Positions 8,555 through 17,767 of a DNA stretch of 64,000 nucleotides are shown here, in pieces. The notes beneath the pieces are model-generated. The model ran no database searches and was not told the origin of the DNA. It was given only the letters and a program-made list of their open reading frames with translations. The DNA lies in the NCBI RefSeq assembly GCF_024701975.1, contig NZ_JANLNM010000010.1, positions 62,001 to 126,000 of the forward strand. The letters are read 5' to 3'. The stretch is from Variovorax sp. ZS18.2.2 (GTDB taxonomy: Bacteria; Pseudomonadota; Gammaproteobacteria; Burkholderiales; Burkholderiaceae_C). Positions within the stretch are counted from its first letter, which is position 1; every line of letters begins with the position of its first letter. Made by a program: the position numbers and the translations under genes.

Positions 8555-8585
8555 ACCCAACACCCTCTCTGACCACAAGGAACCC

Positions 8586-9722
8586 ATGTCTTATCAAAAG
8601 CTCCAGCCCGGCGCATCTGGCGCCATCGGCGAACTCGCTGCCATGCAGGCCGTCGTGTGCCACGGCCCCAAGGACTACCGCCTCGAAACCGTCGCGATGC
8701 CCACCATCGGCCGCAACGAACTCCTGATCTCCATTGCCGCCTGCGGCATCTGCGCCTCCGACTGCAAATGCCACTCGGGCGCGAAGATGTTCTGGGGCGG
8801 CGACGGCCAGCCTTCGTGGGTCAAGGCGCCCGTCATCCCGGGTCACGAATTCTTCGGCTACGTCGAGGCGCTCGGCGAAGGCGCCGCCGAGCACTTCGGC
8901 GTGGAGAAAGGCGACCGCGTGATCGCCGAGCAGATCGTGCCCTGCGGCAAGTGCCGCTTCTGCACCTCGGGCAAGTACTGGATGTGCGAGGTGCACAACA
9001 TCTTCGGCTTCCAGCGCATCGTGGCCGATGGGGGCATGGCCGACTACATGCGGCTGCCGCCAACCTCGCGCGTGCACAAGATCCCCGACGGCATCTCGCT
9101 GGAAGACGCGGCCATCATCGAGCCGCTCTCGTGCGCGATCCACACGGTGAACCGTGGCGACATCCAGCTCGACGACGTGGTGGTGATCGCCGGCGCCGGC
9201 CCGCTCGGGCTGATGATGGTGCAGGCCGCGCGACTGAAGACGCCCAGGAAGCTGATCGTGATCGACCTCGTGCCCGAGCGCCTCGCCCTCGCCAAGCAGT
9301 TTGGTGCGGACGTGACGATCAACCCCAAGACCGAGAACGCCGACGCCATCGTCAAGGGCCTGACCGAAGGCTACGGCTGCGACGTGTACATCGAGACCAC
9401 CGGCGCGCCCATCGGCGTGACGCAGGGCCTGGAGATGATCCGCAAGCTCGGCCGTTTCGTGGAGTTCAGCGTGTTCGGTTCGGAGACCAGCGCCGACTGG
9501 TCCATCATCGGCGACCGCAAGGAGCTGGACGTGCGCGGCGCGCACCTGGGGCCCTACTGCTACCCGATCGCCATCGACCTGCTGGCGCGCGGGCTCGTCA
9601 CATCGAAGGGCATCGTGACGCACGACTTTCCGCTCACCGAATGGGAGCGCGCCTTCGCGCTGGCCAATTCGCTCGATTCGATCAAGGTGCTGCTCAAGCC
9701 GCAGCCCCGCGCAGTGTCATGA
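8586..9722 (+). CDS. Zinc-dependent alcohol/polyol dehydrogenase (MDR), tetritol-dehydrogenase-like
   Basis: 378 residues from ATG 8586, with AAGGAA upstream. It belongs to the medium-chain zinc dehydrogenases. Catalytic zinc ligands are Cys56 in CGICASD and His87-Glu88 in PGHEF. Structural zinc cysteines are 120, 123, 126 and 134. The Rossmann motif VVIAGAGPLGLMMVQA marks NAD(P) binding. It probably oxidises a polyol to a ketose. Its sequence recalls erythritol/threitol dehydrogenases, and the FGGY kinase and L-xylulose-reductase-like SDR beside it fit polyol use, but this substrate is an inference from resemblance. The gene ends in a 4-bp overlap with the kinase. Confidence 0.85.
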   Translation: MSYQKLQPGASGAIGELAAMQAVVCHGPKDYRLETVAMPTIGRNELLISIAACGICASDCKCHSGAKMFWGGDGQPSWVKAPVIPGHEFFGYVEALGEGAAEHFGVEKGDRVIAEQIVPCGKCRFCTSGKYWMCEVHNIFGFQRIVADGGMADYMRLPPTSRVHKIPDGISLEDAAIIEPLSCAIHTVNRGDIQLDDVVVIAGAGPLGLMMVQAARLKTPRKLIVIDLVPERLALAKQFGADVTINPKTENADAIVKGLTEGYGCDVYIETTGAPIGVTQGLEMIRKLGRFVEFSVFGSETSADWSIIGDRKELDVRGAHLGPYCYPIAIDLLARGLVTSKGIVTHDFPLTEWERAFALANSLDSIKVLLKPQPRAVS

Positions 9723-11245
9723 AGTACGTCATCGGCGTCGACATCGGCACGCAGAGCACCAAGTGCCTGCTGGTCGGCATCGACGGCAAGGTGCATGCGC
9801 ACAGCAGCGTGGCCTACCAGCCCGAGACGCCGAAGCCGCTGTGGGCGCAGCAGGACAGCGCGGTGTGGTTCGGCGCGGTGTGCGAGAGCGTGCGCGCCTG
9901 CGTGGCGAAGAGCGGCGTCGCGCCCGCAGACATCGCCGCGATGTGCGTGAGCAGCCTCTACGGCGGCGCGGGCATCCCGGTCGATGAAGCGATGCAGCCG
10001 CTGCATCCGTGCCTCATCTGGATGGACCGGCGCGCCACCGCGGAGGTCGATGCGGTGAATGCAACGGTCGATGTGGCACGGCTGCAGGCGATCACCGGCA
10101 ATGGCGTGGACAGCTACTACGGCTACACCAAGATCCTGTGGGTGCGCGAGCACCTGCCCGAGGTGTGGGCGAAGACGCGCTGGTTCCTGCCACCCAACAG
10201 CTACATCAACTGGCGACTGACGGGCGAGCTCGCGGTCGACCACAGCTCGGCCGGCAACATCGGCGGCGTGTACGACGCGGTGCAGCGCCGCTGGTCGTTC
10301 GAAGCGCTCGGCATGCTCGGCATTCCGGCACGGATGATGCCGCCGCGCCTCGTCGAATCGAGCGACGTGGTCGGTGGGTTGAGCACCGAATGGGCCGCGA
10401 AGCTCGGCCTCGCCGAAGGCATGCCGCTGATGGCCGGCGGAGTCGATGCAGCGGTGGCGACGTTCTGCGCGGGCGTGACCGGCAGCGGCGACCACGTCGC
10501 GATGATCGGCACCAGCATGTGCTGGGGCTTCGTGAGCTCGACCGTCGATGCGCGCCACAAGCTCATCACGATGCCGCACGTGTACCGCGGCGCCGATCGC
10601 AGCTATGTGTTCGGCGGCGCGATCACCGCGGGCGCGGCCGTCACCTGGTTCCGAGAAGCCTTCTGCCAGGCCGAGGTGGCCGAGGCCGCGCGCACCGGCG
10701 AAGACGCCCACGCACTGATCGAGCGCAAGGCCGTCGACGTACCACCCGGCGCGGAAGGCCTCGTCTTCCTGCCGTACCTGATGGGCGAGCGCAGCCCGAT
10801 CTGGGACGCGCAGGCCAAGGGCGCGTTCATCGGCCTCTCGCTCGCGCACAGCCGTGCGCATCTCTATCGCGCAGTGCTCGAAGGCGTGAGCTTCGCGCTG
10901 CAGCACAACATCGAAGCGGGCCGACAAAGCGGGCAGCCATTGGACGACCGCCTCATCGTGGTCGGCGGCGCAGCGCATTCGGACCTCTGGATGCAGATCG
11001 TCGCGGACATCACGGGCTACCCCGTGTTCACCATCGAGGAAGAGGTCGAGGCGGCCCTCGGTGCGGCGATGCTCGCGGCGCTCGGCGCGGGGCTGGTCGA
11101 TGCGGCAACGGCCGAGCGCGGCTGGGTCACGCTGGTGGAACGCGCGCGGCCCGAGCCCGCGGCGCAGGCGGTCTATCGCGAACGTTTCGACATCTACAAA
11201 TCCCTTTACCCCGCATTGCGCGATGCGATGCACCGACTGACATGA
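9719..11245 (+). CDS. FGGY family carbohydrate kinase
   Basis: 508 residues, starting at ATG 9719 inside the dehydrogenase stop. The N-terminal domain opens with the phosphate-binding VIGVDIGTQSTKCLLV. The C-terminal domain has MAGGVDAAVATFCAGV, MIGTSMCWGF and the FGGY signature region ending VVGGAAHSDLWMQIVADITG (about 420-440). The family phosphorylates sugars and polyols (xylulose, ribulose, erythritol, glycerol) with ATP. Here it probably phosphorylates the keto-sugar or polyol imported and oxidised by the gene products upstream. The family is firm; the substrate is unassigned. Confidence 0.9.
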   Translation: MKYVIGVDIGTQSTKCLLVGIDGKVHAHSSVAYQPETPKPLWAQQDSAVWFGAVCESVRACVAKSGVAPADIAAMCVSSLYGGAGIPVDEAMQPLHPCLIWMDRRATAEVDAVNATVDVARLQAITGNGVDSYYGYTKILWVREHLPEVWAKTRWFLPPNSYINWRLTGELAVDHSSAGNIGGVYDAVQRRWSFEALGMLGIPARMMPPRLVESSDVVGGLSTEWAAKLGLAEGMPLMAGGVDAAVATFCAGVTGSGDHVAMIGTSMCWGFVSSTVDARHKLITMPHVYRGADRSYVFGGAITAGAAVTWFREAFCQAEVAEAARTGEDAHALIERKAVDVPPGAEGLVFLPYLMGERSPIWDAQAKGAFIGLSLAHSRAHLYRAVLEGVSFALQHNIEAGRQSGQPLDDRLIVVGGAAHSDLWMQIVADITGYPVFTIEEEVEAALGAAMLAALGAGLVDAATAERGWVTLVERARPEPAAQAVYRERFDIYKSLYPALRDAMHRLT

Positions 11246-11979
11246 CCACCTCCTTCGATTTCTCCGGCCGGCGCGCACTCGTGACCGGCGCGAGCAGCGG
11301 CATCGGCCGCGCGGTGGCGATGCGACTCGCGCAATCGGGCGCGGCGGTGACGGCCGTGGGGCGCAATGCGGCGGCGCTGGATGCGCTGCATGCGGAGGCG
11401 GGCTGCACGCCGTTGGTGATCGACGTCGGCGATGCAGCGGCGCTGGAACGCGCGCTCGCACCGTTGCTCGCCTTCGACCTCGTCGTGAACTGCGCTGGCA
11501 TCGCATTGCTCGAATCCGCGCTCGACCTGCAGGCCGAAAGCTTCGACGCCGTGATGGCCGTCAACGCACGTGCCGCCGCGCTGGTGGCCTCGCGCTGCGG
11601 CAAGGCGATGATCGCGGCCGGCGTGCGCGGCAGCATCGTCAACGTGTCGAGCCAGGCCGCGCTGGTCGCGCTCGATGCGCACCTTTGCTACTGCGCGTCG
11701 AAGGCGGCGATGGATGCGATCACGCGCTCGCTGTGCCTCGAGTTCGGGCCGCACGGCATCCGAGTGAACAGCGTGAACCCGACGGTCACGCTCACGCCGA
11801 TGGCCGCAGAGGCCTGGGCCGATCCGGCCAAGAGCGCGGCGGTTTTGAGGAACATTCCGATGGGAAGGTTTGCAGAGGTCGAGGAGGTGGTGGCACCGAT
11901 CCTCTTCCTGCTCTCCGATGGCGCGTCGATGGTCAGCGGCGTGGCGCTGCCGGTCGACGGGGGCTACACGATCGTCTGA
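11242..11979 (+). CDS. Short-chain dehydrogenase, L-xylulose reductase (DCXR)-like
   Basis: 245 residues from ATG 11242, overlapping the kinase stop. The nucleotide-binding motif is TGASSGIG (residues 14-21), NCAG follows the fourth strand, and the catalytic pair is the YCASK tyrosine and lysine. The C-terminal half matches the dicarbonyl/L-xylulose reductase group: RVNSVNPTVTLTPM, then IPMGRFAEVEEVVAPILFLL and a closing PVDGGYTIV. Such enzymes interconvert xylitol and L-xylulose, or arabinitol and a ketopentose, with NADP(H). It closes the plus-strand operon and faces the convergent PHA-system gene across a 14-bp gap. Confidence 0.87.
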   Translation: MTTSFDFSGRRALVTGASSGIGRAVAMRLAQSGAAVTAVGRNAAALDALHAEAGCTPLVIDVGDAAALERALAPLLAFDLVVNCAGIALLESALDLQAESFDAVMAVNARAAALVASRCGKAMIAAGVRGSIVNVSSQAALVALDAHLCYCASKAAMDAITRSLCLEFGPHGIRVNSVNPTVTLTPMAAEAWADPAKSAAVLRNIPMGRFAEVEEVVAPILFLLSDGASMVSGVALPVDGGYTIV

Positions 11980-11993
11980 GCCAGTTCAGTCGA

Positions 11994-12308
11994 TCAGGCG
12001 AAGCGTGTGCCGCCATTCGGCGCGTCGAGTAGTTCGTCGAGGTTGCGCGAGATCTTCTCTTCGATCTGCTCGCTGAAGCTGCTGAACAGGAAGCCCAGCG
12101 TGGCCTCCAGCTTGAAGGTGTCGGCGGTGACTTCGACCGTGCCGTCGATGCCGGGGCGGCTGAACTGGGCGACGTCGCAGGTCTTGCCCTCGGTGTAGGT
12201 GCACTCCAGGCCGTAGTCCTGCTCGACCTGCTGCACCCATTGGCGCGCGACTTCGCGGGCGCCGGCAATGCCCAGCGTGTGGTTTCGTTCGATGAGGATG
12301 TCAGGCAC
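11994..12308 (-). CDS. Polyhydroxyalkanoic acid system family protein
   Basis: 104 residues from a GTG start at 12308 (VPDILIERNHTLG), chosen because GGAG lies 7 nt upstream and the family begins near this 'I-I-R-H-LG' motif. Further family marks are AREVARQWVQQVEQDYG, FSRPGIDGTVEV and the C-terminal IEEKISRNLDELL. These small cytoplasmic proteins are found near PHA-granule genes; their exact role is unsettled. The start overlaps the 3' end of the aminopeptidase gene by 8 bp. No PHA synthase lies in this window. Confidence 0.8.
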   Translation of the reverse strand: MPDILIERNHTLGIAGAREVARQWVQQVEQDYGLECTYTEGKTCDVAQFSRPGIDGTVEVTADTFKLEATLGFLFSSFSEQIEEKISRNLDELLDAPNGGTRFA

Positions 12309-13425
12309 CGTGATCTCCGTTGTTGTTGTCGTCGCTGGAATGGGTTTGCAGGATGCCCGTGGCGGCCTGCAGGGCACTCCGGCGTTCTTCCATGGTCGGC
12401 AGCGCGGCGATGCGCCGGACCTCAGTGTAGAAGCGCGGCCAGTCGCGGCCCTCGCGCTCGAACAGCGCCTCGAAGGCCGGCACCAGGTCGTCGTAGGCGC
12501 CCTGCGCGCCGAAGGCCGCGTTGTTGGCGCGCGCCACCCAGCCATCGTAGGCGCCCTGGCGCGGGCCGGGCCAGCCCTTCTTCAGCTCGGCATAGCGCGC
12601 GCGGAAGTCGGCCATTGCGGCTTTCTTCATCGCTTCGACGGCGGGCCAGTCCTTGGCCTTGGCTTCGGGTGACTCGTACACCTGCGTGAGCGCGCGGCGC
12701 GTGTTGAGCGCGAGCGCGCGGAACTCCTGGCGCTGGCCGTCGAACTGCGCGTACTCGCGGCGCGCCGCCTCGCCGGCTTCGCGCTGCAGCCACATGCCGC
12801 CGCCGATGCGCTCGACCGCGGTGGCGTACGACTCGTTGAACACCGTGTCGCCCGGCACGTACAGCACCTGGTGCGCGAGCTCATGGAACACGAGGCGCGC
12901 GAGCTCGCCTTCGGGATAGCCGATGAAGGTGGAGAGCAGCGGATCGCCGCCGGCCCAGTTCATCCAGCCGAGCGTCGAATACGCGGGCACGGGGTACACG
13001 GCCACTTCGAGGTCGAGCGCGCGCTGCGCCTCGGCTTCGGTCTTGGCAGCGTCCTCGCTGTAGTAGCCGCGGTAGCCCACGCAGCCGGCCACGGGGAAGC
13101 ACCAGCTCTTGAGCGTGAGCGAGTACGGCGGCGCGGCCACCACGTTCCATACGGCCGCGGGGCGGTGCAGGTCGGCATACGACTTGTAGCTCGCGTTGTC
13201 GGGCAGGCCGAGTTCGGCCGAGGCGAAGCGGCGGATGCGCTGCGTGAGTTCGAGCTTGGCCTTCAGCGGCGCCGAGGTGGCCGGGTCCGCGAGCCACTCG
13301 GGCACCGGCTTGGCGGCCCGCATGATGCCGATGTGGCCGCTGGCGGACTGCCAGTAGTAGCCGAGGTCGGCGCAGCCCGTGAGGAACAGGGCGCCGGCCA
13401 GCGCCAATGCGGACAGCCCCCTCAC
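12301..13425 (-). CDS. Predicted aminopeptidase lipoprotein (COG4324 type, HExxH zinc protease)
   Basis: 374 residues from a GTG start at 13425 that overlaps the molybdopterin enzyme stop as GTGA. The N-terminus is a lipoprotein signal (ALAGALFLTGC, lipidated Cys18). The zinc motif is HELAH (His181, Glu182, His185), followed by NESYATAVE, which supplies the likely third ligand. The region GYRGYYSEDAAKTEAEA before the motif is typical of this family. It should sit at the inner or outer membrane facing the periplasm. Reading the frame further upstream would run through the preceding gene, so the overlap start is preferred. Its link to the oxidoreductase is by operon only. Confidence 0.85.
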   Translation of the reverse strand: MRGLSALALAGALFLTGCADLGYYWQSASGHIGIMRAAKPVPEWLADPATSAPLKAKLELTQRIRRFASAELGLPDNASYKSYADLHRPAAVWNVVAAPPYSLTLKSWCFPVAGCVGYRGYYSEDAAKTEAEAQRALDLEVAVYPVPAYSTLGWMNWAGGDPLLSTFIGYPEGELARLVFHELAHQVLYVPGDTVFNESYATAVERIGGGMWLQREAGEAARREYAQFDGQRQEFRALALNTRRALTQVYESPEAKAKDWPAVEAMKKAAMADFRARYAELKKGWPGPRQGAYDGWVARANNAAFGAQGAYDDLVPAFEALFEREGRDWPRFYTEVRRIAALPTMEERRSALQAATGILQTHSSDDNNNGDHGA

Positions 13426-15482
13426 GCGCGTTCGACCTGCACCAGGCAATCGTAGAAGGTCGGGCCGCGGCCGATGTCGGTCAGCCGCTGGCTCGTGAGC
13501 TGGTTGACGTTGGTGCCGTCGCCGCCGAACTTGCGCCACCAGATGCCCATGCCGTGCACCACGCCCTGGCGCGCGCGGCGCGACACCTCGGCGCGGCAGC
13601 GGTGTTCGCCGCGCTGGTTGAACACGCGCACCATCGCGCCGTCTTCGATGCCGCGCGCTGCGGCGTCGGCCGCGTGGATTTCGAGCAGCGGCTCGACCTC
13701 GATGGCGCGCAGGCTCGTCACGTTGACGAAGGTGGAGTTCAGGAAATTGCGCGCGGGCGGCGAGATCATCGCGAGCGGGAATTCGGTCGAGCTGCCGGCC
13801 GGCTCCCAGTTGGGCACGTGGTCGGGCAGGCCGTCCATGCCCATGGCCTGCAGGCGCGCGCTGAAGAACTCGCAGCAGCCCGAAGGCGTGGGGAACTTGC
13901 CTTCGGCGAAGGGGGCCTCGGGCAGCTTCACGGTGGTGAAGCCCTGAGTCAGCATCTGTGCGTAATCGATGGCGTTCTCGGCGAACGCGGTGCGGCACAG
14001 CGCCTCGTCGTCGTCCAAGAAGCAGGGCTCGTCGAAGCCCATGCGGCGGGCCAGTTCGCGGAACACCCAGGCGTTGCTATGGGCCTCGCCGCGCGGCGCG
14101 ACCGCGGGGCGGTTCAGCAGCACGTCGGTGTGGCCGTAGCTGCAGTGGATGTCCCAGTGCTCGAGCTGCGTGGTGGCGGGCAGCAGGTAGTCGGCGTAGT
14201 CGGCGGTGTCGGTGCGGAACTGCTCGAGCACCACGGTAAAGAGGTCCTCGCGCGCGAAGCCCGCCACCACCTTGGCCGAATCGGGCGCCACCGCGACGGG
14301 GTTGCTGTTGTAGACCACGATGGCCTTCACCGGCTTCGCCGTGTCGAGCAGCGCATTGCCGATGGTGCTCATGTTGATGGTGCGCGGCCGTCGCCCTTCG
14401 AGCAGGTCGGGGCGCTGCAGCGCGGCGCGGTCGACCGGGAAATGGCCTGAGCTGCTCAGCAGCAGCCCGCCTGCCCGGTCGCGCCACGCGCCCACCAGCG
14501 CCGGCAGACAGGCGACGGCGCGGGCCGCGTTGCCGCCGCCGCGCACGCGCTGCATGCCGTAGTTCAAGCGAATGGCCGCGGGCTTGGTCGTGCCATAGGC
14601 CTGGGCCAGCGCCACGATCTGCGCTTCGGGAATGCCGCAGACCTCGGCCGCGCGCGAAGGCGGCCATTGCAGCGCGCGCTCGCGCAGTTGCTCCCAGCCC
14701 AGCGTGTGGTTGGCGATGTAGTCATGGTCGAGCCAGTCATGCACGATCAGCTCGTGCATCAGCGCCAGGGCCAGCGCGGCGTCGGTGCCAGGCAAAAGCG
14801 CGATGTGCTCGTCGCACTTGTCGGCGGTTTCGGTCTTGCGCGGGTCGATGCACACCAGCCGTGCGCCCGCGCGCTTGGCGGCCTGGGCGTGGCGCCAGAA
14901 ATGCAGGTTGCTGGCGATGGAGTTGCTGCCCCAGATCAGGATCAGCTTCGCCTCGGCGAAGAACTCGATCCGCATGCCGACCTTGCCGCCCAGCGTGTGG
15001 ACCATCGCCTCGCCGCCGGCCATCGAGCAGATGGTGCGGTCCAGCAGCGACGCGCCCAGCTTGTGGAAGAACCGCCGGTCCATCGATTCGCCCTGCACCA
15101 GCCCCATGGTGCCCGCATAAGAGTAGGGGACAATTGTTTCCGGATCGCCTTGCAATGACCGAAGATGCGCGGCGATGTCGTCCAGTGCGGCGTCCCACGA
15201 CACCGGCTCGAACTGGCCGCTGCCCTTGGGGCCGGCGCGCTTCATGGGCTGCACCAGCCGCTCGGCATGGTCGTTGCGTTCGATGTAGCGCGACACCTTG
15301 GTGCACAGAACGCCGCCGGTGTGCGAATGGGCGGCATTGCCCTGCAGCTTCACGGCCACGCCGTCCTTGACGGTGGTGACGAGCGCGCAGGTGTCGGGGC
15401 AATCGTGCGGGCAGGCGCCCAGCACGGTGGTGGTCAAGGGGTCGGAAGTCGTTGCTTCCAGGGAGTCCGTTGCGTGGGGCAT
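13422..15482 (-). CDS. Molybdopterin-dependent oxidoreductase with [4Fe-4S] centre
   Basis: 686 residues. The N-terminal iron-sulphur motif is complete: Cys24, Cys28, Cys32 (CPHDCPDTC) and Cys60. The Mo/W-bisMGD domains follow, with WGSNSIASNLHFWRHAQ, VCIDPRKTETADKCDEHI and a C-terminal molydopterin-dinucleotide-binding domain starting near FPLAMISPPARNFLNSTF. The likely Mo ligand region is RTICSMAGGEAMVH, where a cysteine is present. There is no Tat twin-arginine signal, so it is cytoplasmic. It resembles formate dehydrogenase/biotin-sulphoxide-reductase relatives, but no partner subunit is encoded nearby. It heads a coupled three-gene minus-strand operon. The substrate is unknown. Confidence 0.9.
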   Translation of the reverse strand: MPHATDSLEATTSDPLTTTVLGACPHDCPDTCALVTTVKDGVAVKLQGNAAHSHTGGVLCTKVSRYIERNDHAERLVQPMKRAGPKGSGQFEPVSWDAALDDIAAHLRSLQGDPETIVPYSYAGTMGLVQGESMDRRFFHKLGASLLDRTICSMAGGEAMVHTLGGKVGMRIEFFAEAKLILIWGSNSIASNLHFWRHAQAAKRAGARLVCIDPRKTETADKCDEHIALLPGTDAALALALMHELIVHDWLDHDYIANHTLGWEQLRERALQWPPSRAAEVCGIPEAQIVALAQAYGTTKPAAIRLNYGMQRVRGGGNAARAVACLPALVGAWRDRAGGLLLSSSGHFPVDRAALQRPDLLEGRRPRTINMSTIGNALLDTAKPVKAIVVYNSNPVAVAPDSAKVVAGFAREDLFTVVLEQFRTDTADYADYLLPATTQLEHWDIHCSYGHTDVLLNRPAVAPRGEAHSNAWVFRELARRMGFDEPCFLDDDEALCRTAFAENAIDYAQMLTQGFTTVKLPEAPFAEGKFPTPSGCCEFFSARLQAMGMDGLPDHVPNWEPAGSSTEFPLAMISPPARNFLNSTFVNVTSLRAIEVEPLLEIHAADAAARGIEDGAMVRVFNQRGEHRCRAEVSRRARQGVVHGMGIWWRKFGGDGTNVNQLTSQRLTDIGRGPTFYDCLVQVERA

Positions 15483-15542
15483 CGGACAAGTCTAATTTGA
15501 GTGCGGGAAAAACGCGCAGCGGGCGCAGAGGGAGATTTCACA

Positions 15543-16670
15543 ATGGTGAATCGCAGGCATTTTTCTTTGGCCGTCGGCGCCGCCGCCACGCTGGGCGGCT
15601 TCCGCATCGCACAGGCGCAGGCTGAAGCGCCGCTCGTGCTGGGCCAGTCCGCGCCTTTCACCGGTCCGGCCGCGCAGCTGGGCATCCAGTTCCACCAGGG
15701 CGCCAAGGTGTTCCTGGACCAGTACAACGCCCAGCCCGGCCGCCGCAACGTGGTGATCAAGAACCTGGACGACGGCTACGAGCCCGACCGCTGCGCCGCC
15801 AACACCCAGAAGCTGATCGAGGAAGACGTGTTCGCTCTCTTCGGCTACATCGGAACGCCGACCAGCCTGGCCGCGCTGCCGCTGGCGGTGAAGGACAAGG
15901 TGCCGTTCATCGCGCCGTTCACGGGTGCGATGTCGCTGCGGGAGCCCTTCCACAAGAACGTGTTCCACCTGCGCGCCTCGTACAACGACGAGACGGCGCT
16001 GATGGTCAAGCAGCTCACCCACCTGGGGCTCAAGAAGATCGCGGTCTTCTACCAGAACGACGCCTACGGCAAGGCCGGGCTCGACGGGGTGACGCTGGCG
16101 CTGTCGCAGCTGGATCTGAAGCCGATCGCGATGGCCACGGTGGAGCGCAATTCGGCCGAAGTGGCACAGGCGGTGAAGGCCATCGTGGGCGCGCGGCCCG
16201 ATGCGGTGGTGCAGGTGGGCGCGTACAAGGCCTGCGCGGCGTTCATCCGCGAGGCGCGCAAGGCGAGCTATGGCGGCACCTTCATCAACCTGTCGTTCGT
16301 CGGCACGCAGGCGCTGGCGGACGAGCTCGGCAAGGGAGCCGCGGGCGTGATGGTGACGCAGGTGGTGCCCTCGCCCTACAACCCGGCCAACGCGATCACG
16401 CGCGAATTCGTCGATGCGGTGCGCAAGGCGGGCGCCGGGGCCAGCGCGAACTTCTCGAGCATGGAGGGCTACCTGGCCGCGAAGGTGCTGACCGAGGGGC
16501 TGCGCAAGGCCTCGGGCAAGCTCACGCGCGACAGCCTCGTCGGAGGGCTGGAAAGCATCGACCGGCAGCAGTTCGGTGGATTCGAGGTGTCGTTCTCGGC
16601 GAAGAACCACGTGGGGTCGAAGTTCGTCGAGTTGTCGATGCTGACGGGCGACGGGCGAGTTCGAACTTAG
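15543..16670 (+). CDS. ABC transporter substrate-binding protein, branched-chain amino acid type
   Basis: 375 residues from ATG 15543. Residues 1-26 form an RR-containing signal (VNRRHFSLAVGAAATLGGF) with cleavage after AQA; this could be Tat or Sec. The mature protein is a Peripla_BP_6 (LivJ/HAAT) fold: LGQSAPFTGPAAQLG, then IKNLDDGYEPDRCAANTQKL and IAVFYQNDAYGKAG. No ATPase or permease genes adjoin it, so it must serve a system encoded elsewhere or act as an orphan binder. It is divergent from the molybdopterin enzyme across 60 bp and overlaps the convergent DUF2817 gene by 4 bp at the 3' end. Confidence 0.88.
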   Translation: MVNRRHFSLAVGAAATLGGFRIAQAQAEAPLVLGQSAPFTGPAAQLGIQFHQGAKVFLDQYNAQPGRRNVVIKNLDDGYEPDRCAANTQKLIEEDVFALFGYIGTPTSLAALPLAVKDKVPFIAPFTGAMSLREPFHKNVFHLRASYNDETALMVKQLTHLGLKKIAVFYQNDAYGKAGLDGVTLALSQLDLKPIAMATVERNSAEVAQAVKAIVGARPDAVVQVGAYKACAAFIREARKASYGGTFINLSFVGTQALADELGKGAAGVMVTQVVPSPYNPANAITREFVDAVRKAGAGASANFSSMEGYLAAKVLTEGLRKASGKLTRDSLVGGLESIDRQQFGGFEVSFSAKNHVGSKFVELSMLTGDGRVRT

Positions 16671-17767
16671 TTTTTGGCGCTCAGGCCGTCCACAGCCTGG
16701 AACATCGCCTGCCGCGCCTGGCTGACGATCTGCCCGCGCCACGCGTCGGTGTCCGTATAGAACGCCTCGACCATCCGGGCACGGATGCCATCGGCCAGGT
16801 CGGCCGGCGCGTCCGGGTGCTTGTGCAGCCAGTGGTCTGCGCGCAGTGCACCGGTCACTTCCAGGATCGGCAGCGTGCCGTATTCCAGCGCGATGCCGGT
16901 GTATTCGGCCTTCGGGCACTCCTCGTAGACGGCATCCCACATCAGCCCGCGCAGCAGCGCCGAGGTCGATGAGCCGTCGTAGATCGAAGTGACAGGCGCC
17001 GCGGGCGTACCCCACCAGGCGTTCGCCCGCGCATAGGCGACCTTGTCGTCCTTGCCCGCATAGATGCGCTCGCCGAGCCCGTTAGGGCCGAGCCCCGTGT
17101 GCAGGTCGATCCAGGCAAGGCGCTTGGCGCTGCCCGCATGGCGGCGCAACACGTTGCGGATGGTCTTGTTGCTCCAGGTAGGCGCCTTGCCGCCGAAGAA
17201 GAGGCCATCGTCGAACTGGTATTGACCGCTGGTCACGGCCGCCTGGTAGGCGGTGGCGCCGTGCTTCTCGATCCATTTCTCGATGGCCGCCTGGTTCTCG
17301 GGCGTGGGCGGCCAGGTGTCGGGCAGCAGCAGCGGATGCAGCTTGGCGTAGGGTTCGTTGACTGGCGCCGGCTTCGAGAAATCGATGAAGTTGCGGTTCA
17401 GGTCGACGTTCTCGTGCGTCACGCGTCGGCCATAAGAAAAGCCGTGCGGGTTGAGCGCATGCACATAGAGCACCGCCACGCCCTGCGCCTTGGCCTTGTC
17501 GCGCCACTCGGCATCGTGCAGTGCAAACACCTGCACGCCGCTGCCGCAATGGCCTTCGGCGCCGTGGCAGGCGCTGGAGACGATCAGCAGGCGCTCGGCG
17601 TTCGCATCGCCGTCCAGCGCCACGTCCATCGAGAGCTCTTCGCCGTCGCGGCCCTTGAGCGGGTGCGCATGCGGCTCCACGGTGAGGCCCGCGCTCACGC
17701 AGCCTTGCAGGAACTTCTGGCGCGCTTGGGCATAGCGCGGCGAAAAGGCCTCGCCGATGCCGATCAT
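16667..17767 (-). CDS. DUF2817 family protein (M14 carboxypeptidase-like)
   Basis: 366 residues from ATG 17767, which overlaps the M20 peptidase stop by 4 bp. The N-terminus (FSPRYAQARQKFLQGC) is typical of DUF2817. Metal-binding features resemble M14 carboxypeptidases: HGAEGH (His68 and Glu71), NPHGFSYGRRVTHENVDLNRNF, the WIDLHTGLGPNG histidine, and IALEYGT, a probable catalytic glutamate. There is no signal peptide. It is cotranscribed with an M20 amidohydrolase, so the pair probably deacylates or trims small peptides or N-acyl amino acids in the cytoplasm. The exact reaction is unknown. Confidence 0.85.
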   Translation of the reverse strand: MIGIGEAFSPRYAQARQKFLQGCVSAGLTVEPHAHPLKGRDGEELSMDVALDGDANAERLLIVSSACHGAEGHCGSGVQVFALHDAEWRDKAKAQGVAVLYVHALNPHGFSYGRRVTHENVDLNRNFIDFSKPAPVNEPYAKLHPLLLPDTWPPTPENQAAIEKWIEKHGATAYQAAVTSGQYQFDDGLFFGGKAPTWSNKTIRNVLRRHAGSAKRLAWIDLHTGLGPNGLGERIYAGKDDKVAYARANAWWGTPAAPVTSIYDGSSTSALLRGLMWDAVYEECPKAEYTGIALEYGTLPILEVTGALRADHWLHKHPDAPADLADGIRARMVEAFYTDTDAWRGQIVSQARQAMFQAVDGLSAKN

